Source: CAZAFL01 sp964484465
Lineage (GTDB): Bacteria > Bacteroidota > Ignavibacteria > UBA10030 > SZUA-254
Length of the DNA stretch: 64,000 nt
Direction: 5' to 3'
NCBI GenBank assembly: GCA_964484465.1
Contig: CAZAFL010000013.1
Span: 12,466-76,465 of the forward strand
Shown here piece after piece: positions 17,376-26,693 of the stretch. The notes below the pieces were generated by a model. It ran no database searches. It was not told the DNA's origin and worked only from the letters and a program-made list of their open reading frames with translations. Positions within the stretch are counted from its first letter, which is position 1. Every line of letters begins with the position of its first letter. Made by a program: the position numbers and the translations under genes.

Positions 17376-19031
17376 ATGTTAATGAATCGCCAGAAAATAC
17401 AAGCCCCCAGGGGAACCAGCCTGTCATGTAAAGGGTGGATCCAGGAAGCCGCCATGCGCATGTTGATGAACAATCTCGACCATGAAGTGGGCGAAAACCC
17501 GGAAGAACTTATTGTCTATGGGGGGACTGGCAAAGCTGCGCGAAACTGGGAATGCTATGATGCAATCGTACGTTCTTTAAAAAACCTTGAGAGTGATGAA
17601 ACGCTGCTTGTCCAGTCGGGTAAGCCAGTCGGCATATTCAAAACGTATATTGATGCACCGAGGGTACTCATTTCGAACGCAATGCTTGTTCCTCATTGGG
17701 CAACGTGGGACGAATTTCGCAGGCTTGAAGGATTGGGGCTTACGATGTATGGTCAGATGACCGCCGGCAGCTGGGTTTACATTGGCACGCAGGGAATTCT
17801 GCAGGGAACGTATGAAACATTCGCAGCATGTGCACAAAAATATTTTCACGGCAACCTTGCGGGTAAACTACTTGTCACTGCCGGACTCGGAGGGATGGGC
17901 GGAGCACAACCCCTCGCTGCCACGATGAACGGCGCTGCCTGCCTTGCGATCGAGGTCGACCGCGCCCGAATTGAAAAACGATTGCAAACAGGTTATGTCG
18001 ATGAGATGGCAACTTCTCTCGATGAAGCTTTACGAATCCTGCAGACAGCGAAAGAACTTAAAGAGCCTGCGTCGGTCGCGCTTCTGGGAAATGCCGCAGA
18101 AATTATCCCCGAACTTCTTGCCCGTAATATTTCCATCGATATATTAACTGACCAGACTTCAGCGCATGACACCTTAAACGGATATGTTCCAGCCCATATT
18201 CCGTATGAAGAAGCGCTGCACCTGCGTAGGGAAAATCCAAAAAAATATGAACAGCTTGCAAAACAATCCATTGTTGAGCATGTTGAATCAATGCTGGAGT
18301 TGCAGAAACGCGGCACAATTACGTTTGACTACGGTAACAATATTCGCGGTGAAGCATACGCCAATGGTGTTAATCATGCTTTTGACATTCCAGGATTTGT
18401 ACCGGAATTCATTCGCCCATTATTTTGTGAAGGAAAAGGACCTTTCCGATGGATAGCGCTTTCAGGCGATCCGGAAGATATTTACCGCACGGACGATGCC
18501 GTGATAAAATCGTTTCCCCAAAACAAACCTCTCTGCAGATGGATTGAAAAAGCCAGAAAATCGGTGAAGTTTCAAGGCTTGCCTGCGCGAATTTGCTGGC
18601 TCGGATACGGTGAGCGTGCTAAGATGGGAAAAATTTTCAACGAGCTCGTAGCGAGAAAAGAAGTTCGGGGTCCAATTGTTATCGGCAGGGACCATCTCGA
18701 TTGCGGATCGGTAGCATCTCCAAACCGGGAAACCGAAAAAATGAAGGACGGCAGCGATGCAATCGCTGACTGGCCCATTCTCAATGCGCTCTTGAATGCC
18801 GTTGGAGGAGCCAGCTGGGTAAGCGTACATCATGGAGGCGGGGTTGGCATCGGAATGTCTATTCATGCCGGCATGGTTATCGTAGCCGATGGAACAAAAG
18901 AGGCGGAGAAACGCCTTGAACGCGTTCTCACGTACGACCCAGGCACCGGTATTGTCCGACACGCCGATGCAGGGTACCCACAGGCGATTGAAAATGCAAA
19001 AAAGTTCGGGGTGGTTATGCCAATGATGTAA
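17376..19031 (+). CDS. hutU: urocanate hydratase
   Basis: Second step of histidine breakdown: urocanate plus water to imidazolonepropionate, using tightly bound NAD. 551 residues, the usual family length. N-terminal GGTGKAARNWECYD, the NAD-site stretch (GLGGMGGAQPLAATM) and the active-site cysteine segment (ICWLGYGERAKMG) are all present. Ribosome site AAGGA 7 bases before the ATG. No hutH (histidine ammonia-lyase) neighbours it; the next pathway gene, hutI, is 4.7 kb away in the same direction. Confidence 0.97.
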   Translation: MLMNRQKIQAPRGTSLSCKGWIQEAAMRMLMNNLDHEVGENPEELIVYGGTGKAARNWECYDAIVRSLKNLESDETLLVQSGKPVGIFKTYIDAPRVLISNAMLVPHWATWDEFRRLEGLGLTMYGQMTAGSWVYIGTQGILQGTYETFAACAQKYFHGNLAGKLLVTAGLGGMGGAQPLAATMNGAACLAIEVDRARIEKRLQTGYVDEMATSLDEALRILQTAKELKEPASVALLGNAAEIIPELLARNISIDILTDQTSAHDTLNGYVPAHIPYEEALHLRRENPKKYEQLAKQSIVEHVESMLELQKRGTITFDYGNNIRGEAYANGVNHAFDIPGFVPEFIRPLFCEGKGPFRWIALSGDPEDIYRTDDAVIKSFPQNKPLCRWIEKARKSVKFQGLPARICWLGYGERAKMGKIFNELVARKEVRGPIVIGRDHLDCGSVASPNRETEKMKDGSDAIADWPILNALLNAVGGASWVSVHHGGGVGIGMSIHAGMVIVADGTKEAEKRLERVLTYDPGTGIVRHADAGYPQAIENAKKFGVVMPMM

Positions 19032-19136
19032 TGACTTATAATCACCCAAAAATTAAATTGTAACAAACATAGAACACCCGCTGGAACAAACACTTCGCCG
19101 CCCTTGTTGACAACATTACATTAAATTCAGATTCTG

Positions 19137-20258
19137 GTGATAAAAAAAATCTTTTGTTGGTTCTCCTTTCTGGAACTTTTGGCTGGCGGCGTCTCTTTCG
19201 CTCAAACCCATCCCGCATTCAACGTCAATTTGCAGTTCAATTATGTTGCTGCTGAACAAACTCTTCAGCTGTTCGAGGATCAATCTATCAGCACCCAGGC
19301 GTTAGCGGAACTTCGCGGCAATCGGATTGCCGCCTCCACAACAGGGTTAATCGCCAATCGGAACGGGGTGATGTATCTGCTAAAAAGTTATCTCGATTCA
19401 CTGAAATTTCATCAGCGTATACAGGACGACGTCTATTTCCTTGATAGCGCACGCCGGCACGCCTCCCACATCAAAGAGCTTTTGTCGAGTATCAAGAAAA
19501 ATAATTTAAATCAAAAAGTCGTCGCAACGGTTAAACAGCTCTTCCCCGAAGATGCAATGGTGAATGTTACCATTCCGGTGTACGTGGTCACCCTGGGTCA
19601 TGAAAATGTGGAAGCGTATGTGCGGCGAATTCGCTGGGCAGGAGATACGCCCCAGTTTGTCGGCGAAGGGAGCGGCGAATTAACCATCGTAATTAATCTT
19701 GCTCAATCGGTGCGGTTTCATCAATCACCTGAAGAGCGTTTCCACTCACTCCTGAGTACGGTAGCTCATGAAGTATTCCATGCCGCATTTGGAGCGTATA
19801 AAGATCACTCACCACAATGGAAGCGTTATTATGCCGGGCATAGGCGACCGTTTGACGATCTTCTTGACCTGACACAAAATGAGGGAATCGCATATTACCT
19901 GTCGCTCGAGGAAACAGGTCACGGGTACCTTCCGCAGGACTGGTTTTCTCGCATCAGGGAAGCCTTTGACAGATTCAATAAAAGTGCGGAGGAATTGTTA
20001 TCTGATAATCTTACTCCTGACCGTGCATCCGAATTAGTACGCGGTGCAAATCTGGGAGGATACTGGGATAGTTACGGCTCAATGACCGGAATGTTCATTG
20101 CGAGAGAGATAGACCTTCAAGTTGGCAGAAAAGCGTTGATTGAAACCATCGCATTGGGTCCTCAGGACTTTTGGAGCAAATACCGGACACTTTCCAAACA
20201 GGACAACAATCTTCCAAGGCTCTCTGACAAAATAAGCGCCGAAATCCCTTCAAATTAG
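19137..20258 (+). CDS. secreted zinc metallopeptidase-like protein (DUF5700-like)
   Basis: 373 residues. Signal peptide at 1-22 (LLAGGVSFAQ). Gluzincin site HEVFH at 211-215 with a likely third ligand E249 in QNEGIAYYLS. The fold around it (STVAHEVFHAAFGAYK) resembles DUF5700 putative zinc peptidases. The GTG start at 19137 is supported by the signal peptide right after it; no ATG alternative fits. Substrate unknown. It stands between hutU and an unknown gene pair, in the same direction. Another peptidase class with HEXXH is possible. Confidence 0.65.
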   Translation: MIKKIFCWFSFLELLAGGVSFAQTHPAFNVNLQFNYVAAEQTLQLFEDQSISTQALAELRGNRIAASTTGLIANRNGVMYLLKSYLDSLKFHQRIQDDVYFLDSARRHASHIKELLSSIKKNNLNQKVVATVKQLFPEDAMVNVTIPVYVVTLGHENVEAYVRRIRWAGDTPQFVGEGSGELTIVINLAQSVRFHQSPEERFHSLLSTVAHEVFHAAFGAYKDHSPQWKRYYAGHRRPFDDLLDLTQNEGIAYYLSLEETGHGYLPQDWFSRIREAFDRFNKSAEELLSDNLTPDRASELVRGANLGGYWDSYGSMTGMFIAREIDLQVGRKALIETIALGPQDFWSKYRTLSKQDNNLPRLSDKISAEIPSN

Positions 20259-20427
20259 TAAGTAAATTCATCCGTTTTATCAATTTTTCTTTTTTTTCTG
20301 GACTTCCATAAATATTTTTGTATATTTGAAACGACTTAAACGGCTTGAGTTAAACTTATTATTTCGATCTATATCTGCATTTTGTTGATATATAACAAAA
20401 ATCATTCTCAGGAGATTGGGTAATCTC

Positions 20428-21606
20428 GTGATTCCGCTATTTCAAACATACAAGGAACGATTGCAAGGGGGTGTAGAGGGCATATTCCCGGCACAAATTA
20501 TCGAATCACCAAAACCAAAAGTGGAGATCCGGCACGCAGTCAACGAGCAGCTCACACGACCGTGGATAAAACATTACTTCATTTCAGAAAGTCTGCGTCA
20601 CACTGGTTCTTCCGACGATATTATTCAAAGGAACAACAACCTGCTTGAAATATTCAAAACGACTATTCCTCTTACGGAGAATTCTTTTATTGAAAGCGCT
20701 TTGAGCTCGTGGCGAATGTTTATCGACAGCTCATTCCGGGATACGGAAGCTCCGTGGTATAACGGCATCAAAAAAAATGTCAACCATGACCGCCTTTTCT
20801 CGTCGATTGAGCAACTTGACCTCGAGATGTCGGCTTCCAACGTACAGAGAACATTTCACTTTTATGACCATACCCGCGCTTTAAGGAGAATTCCGCGTAT
20901 TCCAATAAAGCTTTATTTCTCTTTGCCCGGGAACGAGAAGGAAAAACTTCTCGAAATCCTTTGCCGGGCAGTTGGCGACAACCCCCACAACATCGATGTT
21001 ATCCTGTTAACGTATTCGTTTTACAGAGCATGGGAAAGAACAGAAGATTTCCTGGCATTGGCACACCAGACACAACTCAGGGAAATTGAAGAATGGTATC
21101 ACTGGGTCCAGAACGACATGAAGAATTTAGGGACGTTAAAACGTTCGATCGGAGATTTCACCGCCTCGTTTTTTATTTACGACCGGGCGTTATTGAATCC
21201 TGCCGAATACAAAGAAATCGCCGACTGGTTCCTGAGAGAAAGTGAATTCAAGTCTGCGTATCACTTTTACTACAAAGCAAAAGAATTTGAAACGGCACTC
21301 GACCTTCTCCAGAATATCAGCACGAAAGAGTTTGCTGAATTGACGAACCAGCGACGGATGTCGAAAGGAGAAAAGCTATACGACCTCCAGGCTGATGCTG
21401 CAAAGTTTGGCAATCTGTATCAGGAAGAAATAGAAACACTGCGGGGCTTTTCACGCATCCGGACCGCAGAAATATATAAGGAGGTCGCAGCGAAAGCCAA
21501 ACAACATTTCGACAGGGAAACTATTGAAACAAAGTATGCATTCGGTGAGCTCTCCGAAGATGAATACCAGCGGCTCCTCCGGCAATTGCACGAGAGACAG
21601 CAATGA
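20428..21606 (+). CDS. unknown protein A of a coupled pair (helical, SHOCT-like tail)
   Basis: About 392 residues, no signal peptide or membrane segment, not recognised. The middle and C-terminal half is helical with TPR-like features (AFKSAYHFYYKAKEFETALDLL type, about 265-300). The last 40 residues (ETKYAFGELSEDEYQRLLRQL) resemble a SHOCT oligomerisation motif. GTG 20428 and TTG 20416 are both possible; AGGAG at 20410 is too close to TTG and rather far from GTG. It overlaps the next gene by ATGA, so the two products are likely made together. Function unknown. Confidence 0.7.
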   Translation: MIPLFQTYKERLQGGVEGIFPAQIIESPKPKVEIRHAVNEQLTRPWIKHYFISESLRHTGSSDDIIQRNNNLLEIFKTTIPLTENSFIESALSSWRMFIDSSFRDTEAPWYNGIKKNVNHDRLFSSIEQLDLEMSASNVQRTFHFYDHTRALRRIPRIPIKLYFSLPGNEKEKLLEILCRAVGDNPHNIDVILLTYSFYRAWERTEDFLALAHQTQLREIEEWYHWVQNDMKNLGTLKRSIGDFTASFFIYDRALLNPAEYKEIADWFLRESEFKSAYHFYYKAKEFETALDLLQNISTKEFAELTNQRRMSKGEKLYDLQADAAKFGNLYQEEIETLRGFSRIRTAEIYKEVAAKAKQHFDRETIETKYAFGELSEDEYQRLLRQLHERQQ

Positions 21607-22907
21607 ATGATACCTTTTCTATGAAGCTCGGCATGGAGCGGTGTACGAACTGCGGTCACCGCTGGATCGACTTTGAAGGGAGCCGCGCAGCCTGCTACAT
21701 CTGTGGAAGCGCCGCTATCTCGGGCTGTGTTACATTACGGGAGATACGGGATGCAATTCATGCTCTTCGCAACGAAGACAAAAAATATTTAGACAAGCAC
21801 GCCAAGCGCACGGTCATTCTTAAACAACGGTACCGTGAGATTGCCGAACTTTCGTTACAGCGCGCACAGGAAATATACCTGAAGGTAAAAGAGCTTTATA
21901 CGAAAGGAAACCTGTCGGATAAAGTTATTGATCAACTCATTGTCGCGTTCAGGTTATTTTCCGATCTGGGTGTTCATAAATCCGCTGCGGCGTGCGCTTA
22001 CATGGCTGCCATGGGATATGCACAGCGCGGAATTGAGAAGGAGGTCCGAACACCTGAAGACCTCAACGACCTTGTAGCAGCGCGCCAGTGGTTTATGCGT
22101 CTCGGCTCAAAAGAGTGGGAAGCCGCCGTCAATCTTCACATCGGTCAAAAATCAATGTCGGCGATCAGCAACGACCCTAATCTTTTACAGTCGATGATGC
22201 AGGTATCTATCTGGCATTTTTACAAGGCGCGCGATTATTACTTCGAGCATAGAACACTTCAGATGGTAGAACGAATTCAATTTGATATTGAACGAACAAC
22301 GCAGCTGTTGACTTCGTACGCCCAGGGAGCTTCTCAGCTGGAAGCAGCAAGAATATCGGCTCGATCGACCATTGCTCATGGAGAAAGTGTCCGGAAAGGA
22401 TTAGAATTGCTCGGTCATTCAGTGCAATACGGACTTTCTGCGCTCGGAGAACACATCGAAAATACCGGAGGAAGTTTAAGCCGCGCCCTTCAGGCATCAT
22501 CTGCATCACTAAGCGCCAACGTTACCCACGCAATGTACGCGCTTGCCTCGTCAAAGTACAAAGGAAAATCCCTCGACCGCCGCATGTCGGATGTAGGTCA
22601 GCTTATTTCCACCACGGCGCGTGAATTGCCGGAAGGGTTTTTTCAGCCGGTAAAAGAACTGGGTGCGAAATTTGCGCTCGGCGCTGTCGGCAGTGCTACA
22701 ACCAACGACGTCATAAGTGAGCCCTCAGTAAAAACCCTGGCTGATTCAGTCATCGCAGAAACGAAAAAATCTGAAGAAAGCCTTAAACATCTCGATGAAC
22801 CGACAATCAAACTTACGGGAACACTCCTCGACACCCTCGTTTCCAAAGGAATCGATAAGGTAACTGAACAACTTGAGTTAACGGAATCCGCAAAGAATAA
22901 AACTTAG
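21603..22907 (+). CDS. unknown protein B of a coupled pair (N-terminal zinc ribbon)
   Basis: 434 residues. An N-terminal zinc ribbon (C14, C17, C31, C34: CTNCGHRW...CYICG) is followed by a long helical region (about 50-250, with TPR-like AFRLFSDLGVHKSAAACAYMAA). The tail from about 270 is low in cysteine and rich in Ala/Ser/Leu (GGSLSRALQASSASLSANV), possibly amphipathic or membrane-binding. No enzyme motif. It starts inside the stop codon of protein A. Cytosolic adaptor or scaffold is a guess. Confidence 0.7.
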   Translation: MNDTFSMKLGMERCTNCGHRWIDFEGSRAACYICGSAAISGCVTLREIRDAIHALRNEDKKYLDKHAKRTVILKQRYREIAELSLQRAQEIYLKVKELYTKGNLSDKVIDQLIVAFRLFSDLGVHKSAAACAYMAAMGYAQRGIEKEVRTPEDLNDLVAARQWFMRLGSKEWEAAVNLHIGQKSMSAISNDPNLLQSMMQVSIWHFYKARDYYFEHRTLQMVERIQFDIERTTQLLTSYAQGASQLEAARISARSTIAHGESVRKGLELLGHSVQYGLSALGEHIENTGGSLSRALQASSASLSANVTHAMYALASSKYKGKSLDRRMSDVGQLISTTARELPEGFFQPVKELGAKFALGAVGSATTNDVISEPSVKTLADSVIAETKKSEESLKHLDEPTIKLTGTLLDTLVSKGIDKVTEQLELTESAKNKT

Positions 22908-22970
22908 CCTTCGTCTGTCGTATTACAATTTCTTTTTTCACCCTACAGGATGAAGCCCGGGATAGATGTT

Positions 22971-23165
22971 ATGCGGGCAGGACTTTGCAGTAATTGCGTT
23001 CATGCTAAGGTTATCGATAATTCAAAAGGCTCGAGGTTCGTGTTATGCGCTTACTCAAAGATCGATTCATCATTTCCCAGATATCCGCGTCTTCCGGTTC
23101 TCGAATGTTCTGCAGCGAAAGAATTTCCTAAACATCGTACCGGTGGTTTGCCGGAGCAATCGTGA
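22971..23165 (+). CDS. small four-cysteine protein
   Basis: 64 residues: a CSNC pair at 6-9, then single cysteines in RFVLCAYS and LPVLECSA. The pattern LCxxCxHAxxI...GSxFxLC...FPxYPxLPVxxC recalls a conserved bacterial hypothetical family, probably metal-binding. ATG 22971 fits the family N-terminus better than ATG 22950. Its TGA overlaps the GTG of the GNAT gene, so the two are coupled. Confidence 0.6.
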   Translation: MRAGLCSNCVHAKVIDNSKGSRFVLCAYSKIDSSFPRYPRLPVLECSAAKEFPKHRTGGLPEQS

Positions 23166-23617
23166 ATAAAACGATAATCCGATGGGCAGCAAAAAAAGAC
23201 GGGAAATGTCTGCTTGCCCTCATAGATGCACTTGCAGATTTTGAACGATTGAAAAAACCAACCCGTTCAGCACAATCCCGACTGCTGAAGGATGCATTCG
23301 GTCCACGGCAAAGGATAAAAATTCTGCTCGCTGTGATAGACCGAATACCTGTAGGGTACGCGATCTTCTTTGAATCGTACTCATCTTTTCTTGCTCGTCC
23401 AACCTTGTTTTTGGAAGATCTTTTTGTCCTCCCTGAGCGTCGAAAACATGGAATCGGGAAAAAACTTTTCCAGCAATGTGTTACAGAAGCCCGGAAGCGT
23501 GGCTGTGGGCGTATGGAATGGATCGTACTCAGTTGGAATAGGAAAGCTATACGATTCTATCGATCGCTGGGCGCAAAGCAGATGGACAAGTGGCGCTTGT
23601 ATCGGCTTGAATTCTGA
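23162..23617 (+). CDS. GNAT family N-acetyltransferase
   Basis: 151 residues with the GNAT core: acceptor-side helix, LFLEDLFVLPERRKHGIGKKL (acetyl-CoA pyrophosphate-binding Q/R-x-x-G-x-G/A loop as RKHGIGK) and RFYRSLGAKQMDKWRLYR at the end. Overall it is closest in look to the diamine (spermidine/spermine) acetyltransferase branch, but the substrate cannot be read. GTG start at 23162 with GGAG 5 bases upstream; overlaps the small cysteine gene by GTGA. Confidence 0.88.
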   Translation: MNKTIIRWAAKKDGKCLLALIDALADFERLKKPTRSAQSRLLKDAFGPRQRIKILLAVIDRIPVGYAIFFESYSSFLARPTLFLEDLFVLPERRKHGIGKKLFQQCVTEARKRGCGRMEWIVLSWNRKAIRFYRSLGAKQMDKWRLYRLEF

Positions 23618-23657
23618 CTCTCTTGCACACGGAATGTAATTCCCTTCGATACTGTTG

Positions 23658-23686
23658 TTGAGAAAGGCAAAGTTTTTCCGTATCTT
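23658..23686 (+). promoter_or_regulatory. sigma70-like promoter for hutI-DUF429-ftcD-fchA
   Basis: TTGAGA (23658-23663), 17-base spacer, TATCTT (23681-23686), giving a leader of about 70 bases. The -10 context GTTTTTCCGTATCTTA is nearly the same as at 16771-16787. Confidence 0.55.
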
Positions 23687-23763
23687 ACACCCCACAAACA
23701 AGTTATAACATTTCAATTTGCTGTTGTTCCAGTCTTCTCAATCAGCACATACAAGGTAACGCG

Positions 23764-25008
23764 TTGGACCTTGCTCTGATTAACATCAAACAGCTCGTTA
23801 CAGTGGCCGCACATGGCAACCGTGTGAAAGTATCGGACGAAATGCGGCATCTGGGAATCATAGAGAACGGCGCCGTGCTGATTGAAAATGAGACAATACG
23901 CTGGCTGGGGAGAATGGAAGAACTTTCAATCAACAGCCTCAAGGACGCAGATGTTCTTGATTGCCTGAACAAAGTGGTCATGCCCGGCTTTGTCGATTCC
24001 CACACTCATCTTCTTTTTGCCGGGTCGCGTGAAGACGAATTTACCCTCCGAAGCGAAGGTGCAAGCTACCAGGAGATAGCCGATCAGGGAGGTGGAATCC
24101 TCAATACCGTTAAGAGTGTCCGCGAAACATCAAAGAAAGAACTCAAAAAACATGCACGCCGAACATTGCTCGCAATGATGGAGCAAGGAACGACAACTGT
24201 TGAAATAAAGAGCGGATACGGACTCGATGCAGAAAATGAAATTAAAATGCTTGAAGCAATTCAGGAATTGCATAACGAAGAAGTGATGACGATTGTTTCC
24301 ACATTTCTCGGAGCGCACGCATTTCCGCCGGAATACAGGAACAATAAAAAAGGGTATATAGATTTAATTTTAAAAAAAATGATCCCGTACGTAAGCTCCC
24401 GTAACCTTGCAACATTTTGCGACGCATTCTGCGGCCGTGGATATTTCGGACCCGATGAGTGTAAAGAAATCCTTCTGGTGGGGAAGAAGTTCGGACTCGC
24501 GCCAAAACTTCATGCGGATGAGCTGTCATCCAATGGTTGCGCAGAACTTGCAGCGCAGGTAGGCTGTGTATCAGCAGACCATCTTGAACATGTTTCTGAA
24601 AAGGGGATACGGGAGCTGGCTCGTTCCCAGACGGTAGCAACCTTACTGCCGGGCGTTTCCTTTTTTCTTCACCACCGGCATGCGCCCGCGCGAAAGTTAA
24701 TCGATGCGGGTGTGCCGGTTGCACTCGCTTCCGACTTCAATCCCGGTTCCTGCATGTCGTACAGCATGCCGATGATGATGACCATCGCCTGTACACAAAT
24801 GAACATGACACCGGAAGAAGTCATTACCGCCTCGACATTCAATGCCGCTGCAGCGCTGAACCTGTCTCACGAAATCGGCAGTATCGAAACCGGAAAGCGT
24901 GCAGATATGATCGTTCTCGATATTCCAAATTATAGGTTCCTGCCGTATCATTTCGGAACAAATCATGTTACGAACGTTGTAAAAAATGGAGTAGTCCTGG
25001 AATTCTAA
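23764..25008 (+). CDS. hutI: imidazolonepropionase
   Basis: Third step of histidine breakdown: opens imidazolone-propionate to N-formimino-glutamate. 414-residue amidohydrolase with the metal motif HTH (PGFVDSHTHLLFAG), the family blocks GTTTVEIKSGYGL, KLHADEL, SADHLEH and LASDFNPGS. The start is TTG 23764 (no nearby ATG), with AAGG about 8 bases upstream; the N-terminus then fits the family. First gene of a four-gene operon. Confidence 0.96.
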   Translation: MDLALINIKQLVTVAAHGNRVKVSDEMRHLGIIENGAVLIENETIRWLGRMEELSINSLKDADVLDCLNKVVMPGFVDSHTHLLFAGSREDEFTLRSEGASYQEIADQGGGILNTVKSVRETSKKELKKHARRTLLAMMEQGTTTVEIKSGYGLDAENEIKMLEAIQELHNEEVMTIVSTFLGAHAFPPEYRNNKKGYIDLILKKMIPYVSSRNLATFCDAFCGRGYFGPDECKEILLVGKKFGLAPKLHADELSSNGCAELAAQVGCVSADHLEHVSEKGIRELARSQTVATLLPGVSFFLHHRHAPARKLIDAGVPVALASDFNPGSCMSYSMPMMMTIACTQMNMTPEEVITASTFNAAAALNLSHEIGSIETGKRADMIVLDIPNYRFLPYHFGTNHVTNVVKNGVVLEF

Positions 25009-25012
25009 CTGT

Positions 25013-25642
25013 ATGAAATCGAGAAAGATTGTCGGAATAGACCTGGCGGGAAGTCCGAAAAGAAATACCGGCATCTGCACGCTTGAAGGTCAGACAGTCC
25101 ACAGATGGAGCACACTTCATTCAGACAGGGAGATTATCTCCTATATCCTTCGGGACCGGCCCCGGCTTATTGCCATCGACGCTCCGCTTACCCTTCCTCC
25201 GGGCAGGAAGCACATCGAGCAGAATAACGGGGAACATTTTCGTCCATGCGACCGAGAGCTGCTGAAGCGGGGGATACGGTTTTTCCCGATAACACTTGGT
25301 CCAATGCGCTTGCTCACGAAACGCGGTATTGCGTTGAAGAGAAAATTCCGGCGACTTGGCTACGAGGTCATCGAAATTTACCCTGGCGCAGCACAAGATG
25401 TATGGAACATCGCACGCAAACAGGATGGTCTGAACAAATTGCGCCGCGGATTGGAGCACATCGGCGTTCATGGGCTGTCGAAAACAATGAACGGCGATGA
25501 ACTTGATGCCGTGACCGGCGCCCTTGTTGGTCAACGGTACATGAGGGGGCAAGCGGAAGTGCTTGGTAAGACAAAATCAGGAGGCATCGTTATGCCATTC
25601 CCCGTACAAGTGAGCCGTCCATTACGAAATAAAAAAGCATGA
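25013..25642 (+). CDS. DUF429 family predicted RNase H-like protein
   Basis: 209 residues. N-terminal VGIDLAG (acidic residue of an RNase H-like fold), LIAIDAPLTLPPG (second acidic strand), a CDRELLKRGIRFFP segment and a late acidic motif NGDELDAVTGAL. These are the DUF429 conserved blocks. Family function is not known; nuclease activity is only predicted. It is embedded in the histidine operon: 4 bases after hutI and overlapping ftcD by ATGA. Confidence 0.8.
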   Translation: MKSRKIVGIDLAGSPKRNTGICTLEGQTVHRWSTLHSDREIISYILRDRPRLIAIDAPLTLPPGRKHIEQNNGEHFRPCDRELLKRGIRFFPITLGPMRLLTKRGIALKRKFRRLGYEVIEIYPGAAQDVWNIARKQDGLNKLRRGLEHIGVHGLSKTMNGDELDAVTGALVGQRYMRGQAEVLGKTKSGGIVMPFPVQVSRPLRNKKA

Positions 25643-26643
25643 AGCAAATCGTTGAATGTGTCCCAAATTTTAGCGAGGGCAGGGATACCGCAATTATCGG
25701 GTCAATTGCAGAAAGCATCCGGAAGGTAAAAGACGCCAGGTTATTGAGTGTTGAACCTGACAAAGATTACAATCGGTGTGTGGTAACGTTTGTGGGCGAC
25801 CCTGTGGCCGTGAGTGAAGCTGCGTACGAGGCAACAAAAACCGCCTCTGGGCTAATCGATATGAGAAAGCATAAAGGAGAACATCCACGACTTGGGGCAG
25901 TCGATGTTGTTCCATTCATTCCTGTGTCCGGTGTATCAATGAACGAGTGTGTAGTCCTTGCTACTGACTACGGAAAACGCGTTGCGTCGACATTACATGT
26001 TCCGGTGTACTTATACGAGGAAGCGGCCCGCTCAGCGGAGCGAAGAAATCTGGCGAACATCCGGAAGGGAGAATATGAGGGGCTCGAACAAAAACTCAAG
26101 GACCCGGCGTGGTATCCGGACTTCGGAGAACCCATTTTCAACGCAACATCGGGAGCGACCGTTACCGGCGCGAGAGAATTTTTAATAGCATATAATGTCA
26201 ACCTCGCAACCGATAAAAAAGAAATTGCCCACGAAATAGCATTGCGCATCCGCGAGAGCGGACGTACGATAAAAAACCCTGATGGGTCAAGCATTAGAGT
26301 TTCAGGTTCGCTCAAAGCGGTGAAAGCAATGGGCGTAATCCTTGAACGCTTGAACATAGCTCAAGTTTCGATCAACCTCACAAATTTTCATGTCACGCCT
26401 CCTCACGTTGCATTCGAGGAAGTTCGAAGAGAAGCTCAAAAAATAGGCGTCACCGTTAACGGCAGCGAGGTTGTGGGGCTCATTCCGAAAGAAGCACTTA
26501 TCATCGCCGGAAAATTTTATTCTGCGCTAGCCGGCTCGACAACGGACGAACAGGTCCTGATCCGGCATGCGATAGACTACCTTGGCCTCAACCGCCTTGA
26601 ACCGTTCGCCTCGGAGAAAAAAATAATTGAATATATGTTATGA
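25639..26643 (+). CDS. ftcD: glutamate formimidoyltransferase
   Basis: Transfers the formimino group of formiminoglutamate to tetrahydrofolate, leaving glutamate. 334 residues corresponding to the transferase half only of the mammalian two-domain FTCD; VECVPNFSEGRD start, HKGEHPRLGAVDVVPF with the catalytic histidine, and the C-terminal FTCD block (NLTNFHVTPPHVAFE). The cyclodeaminase half is the separate next gene. Start overlaps the stop of the DUF429 gene. Confidence 0.96.
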   Translation: MKQIVECVPNFSEGRDTAIIGSIAESIRKVKDARLLSVEPDKDYNRCVVTFVGDPVAVSEAAYEATKTASGLIDMRKHKGEHPRLGAVDVVPFIPVSGVSMNECVVLATDYGKRVASTLHVPVYLYEEAARSAERRNLANIRKGEYEGLEQKLKDPAWYPDFGEPIFNATSGATVTGAREFLIAYNVNLATDKKEIAHEIALRIRESGRTIKNPDGSSIRVSGSLKAVKAMGVILERLNIAQVSINLTNFHVTPPHVAFEEVRREAQKIGVTVNGSEVVGLIPKEALIIAGKFYSALAGSTTDEQVLIRHAIDYLGLNRLEPFASEKKIIEYML

Positions 26644-26693
26644 ACATAACAGGTAACCAAAGCGATATCATCAATAACAAGGAGGTGAATAGG

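Noticed and set aside
19107..19130. TTGACA upstream of the secreted zinc peptidase
   Set aside because: No -10 box at 16-18 bases; the only AT-rich hexamers are at the wrong distance.
20319..20329. TATATTTG as a Bacteroidia-type TAnnTTTG promoter before the unknown pair
   Set aside because: A single match without a supporting -33 element; other promoters in the window follow the sigma70-like form.
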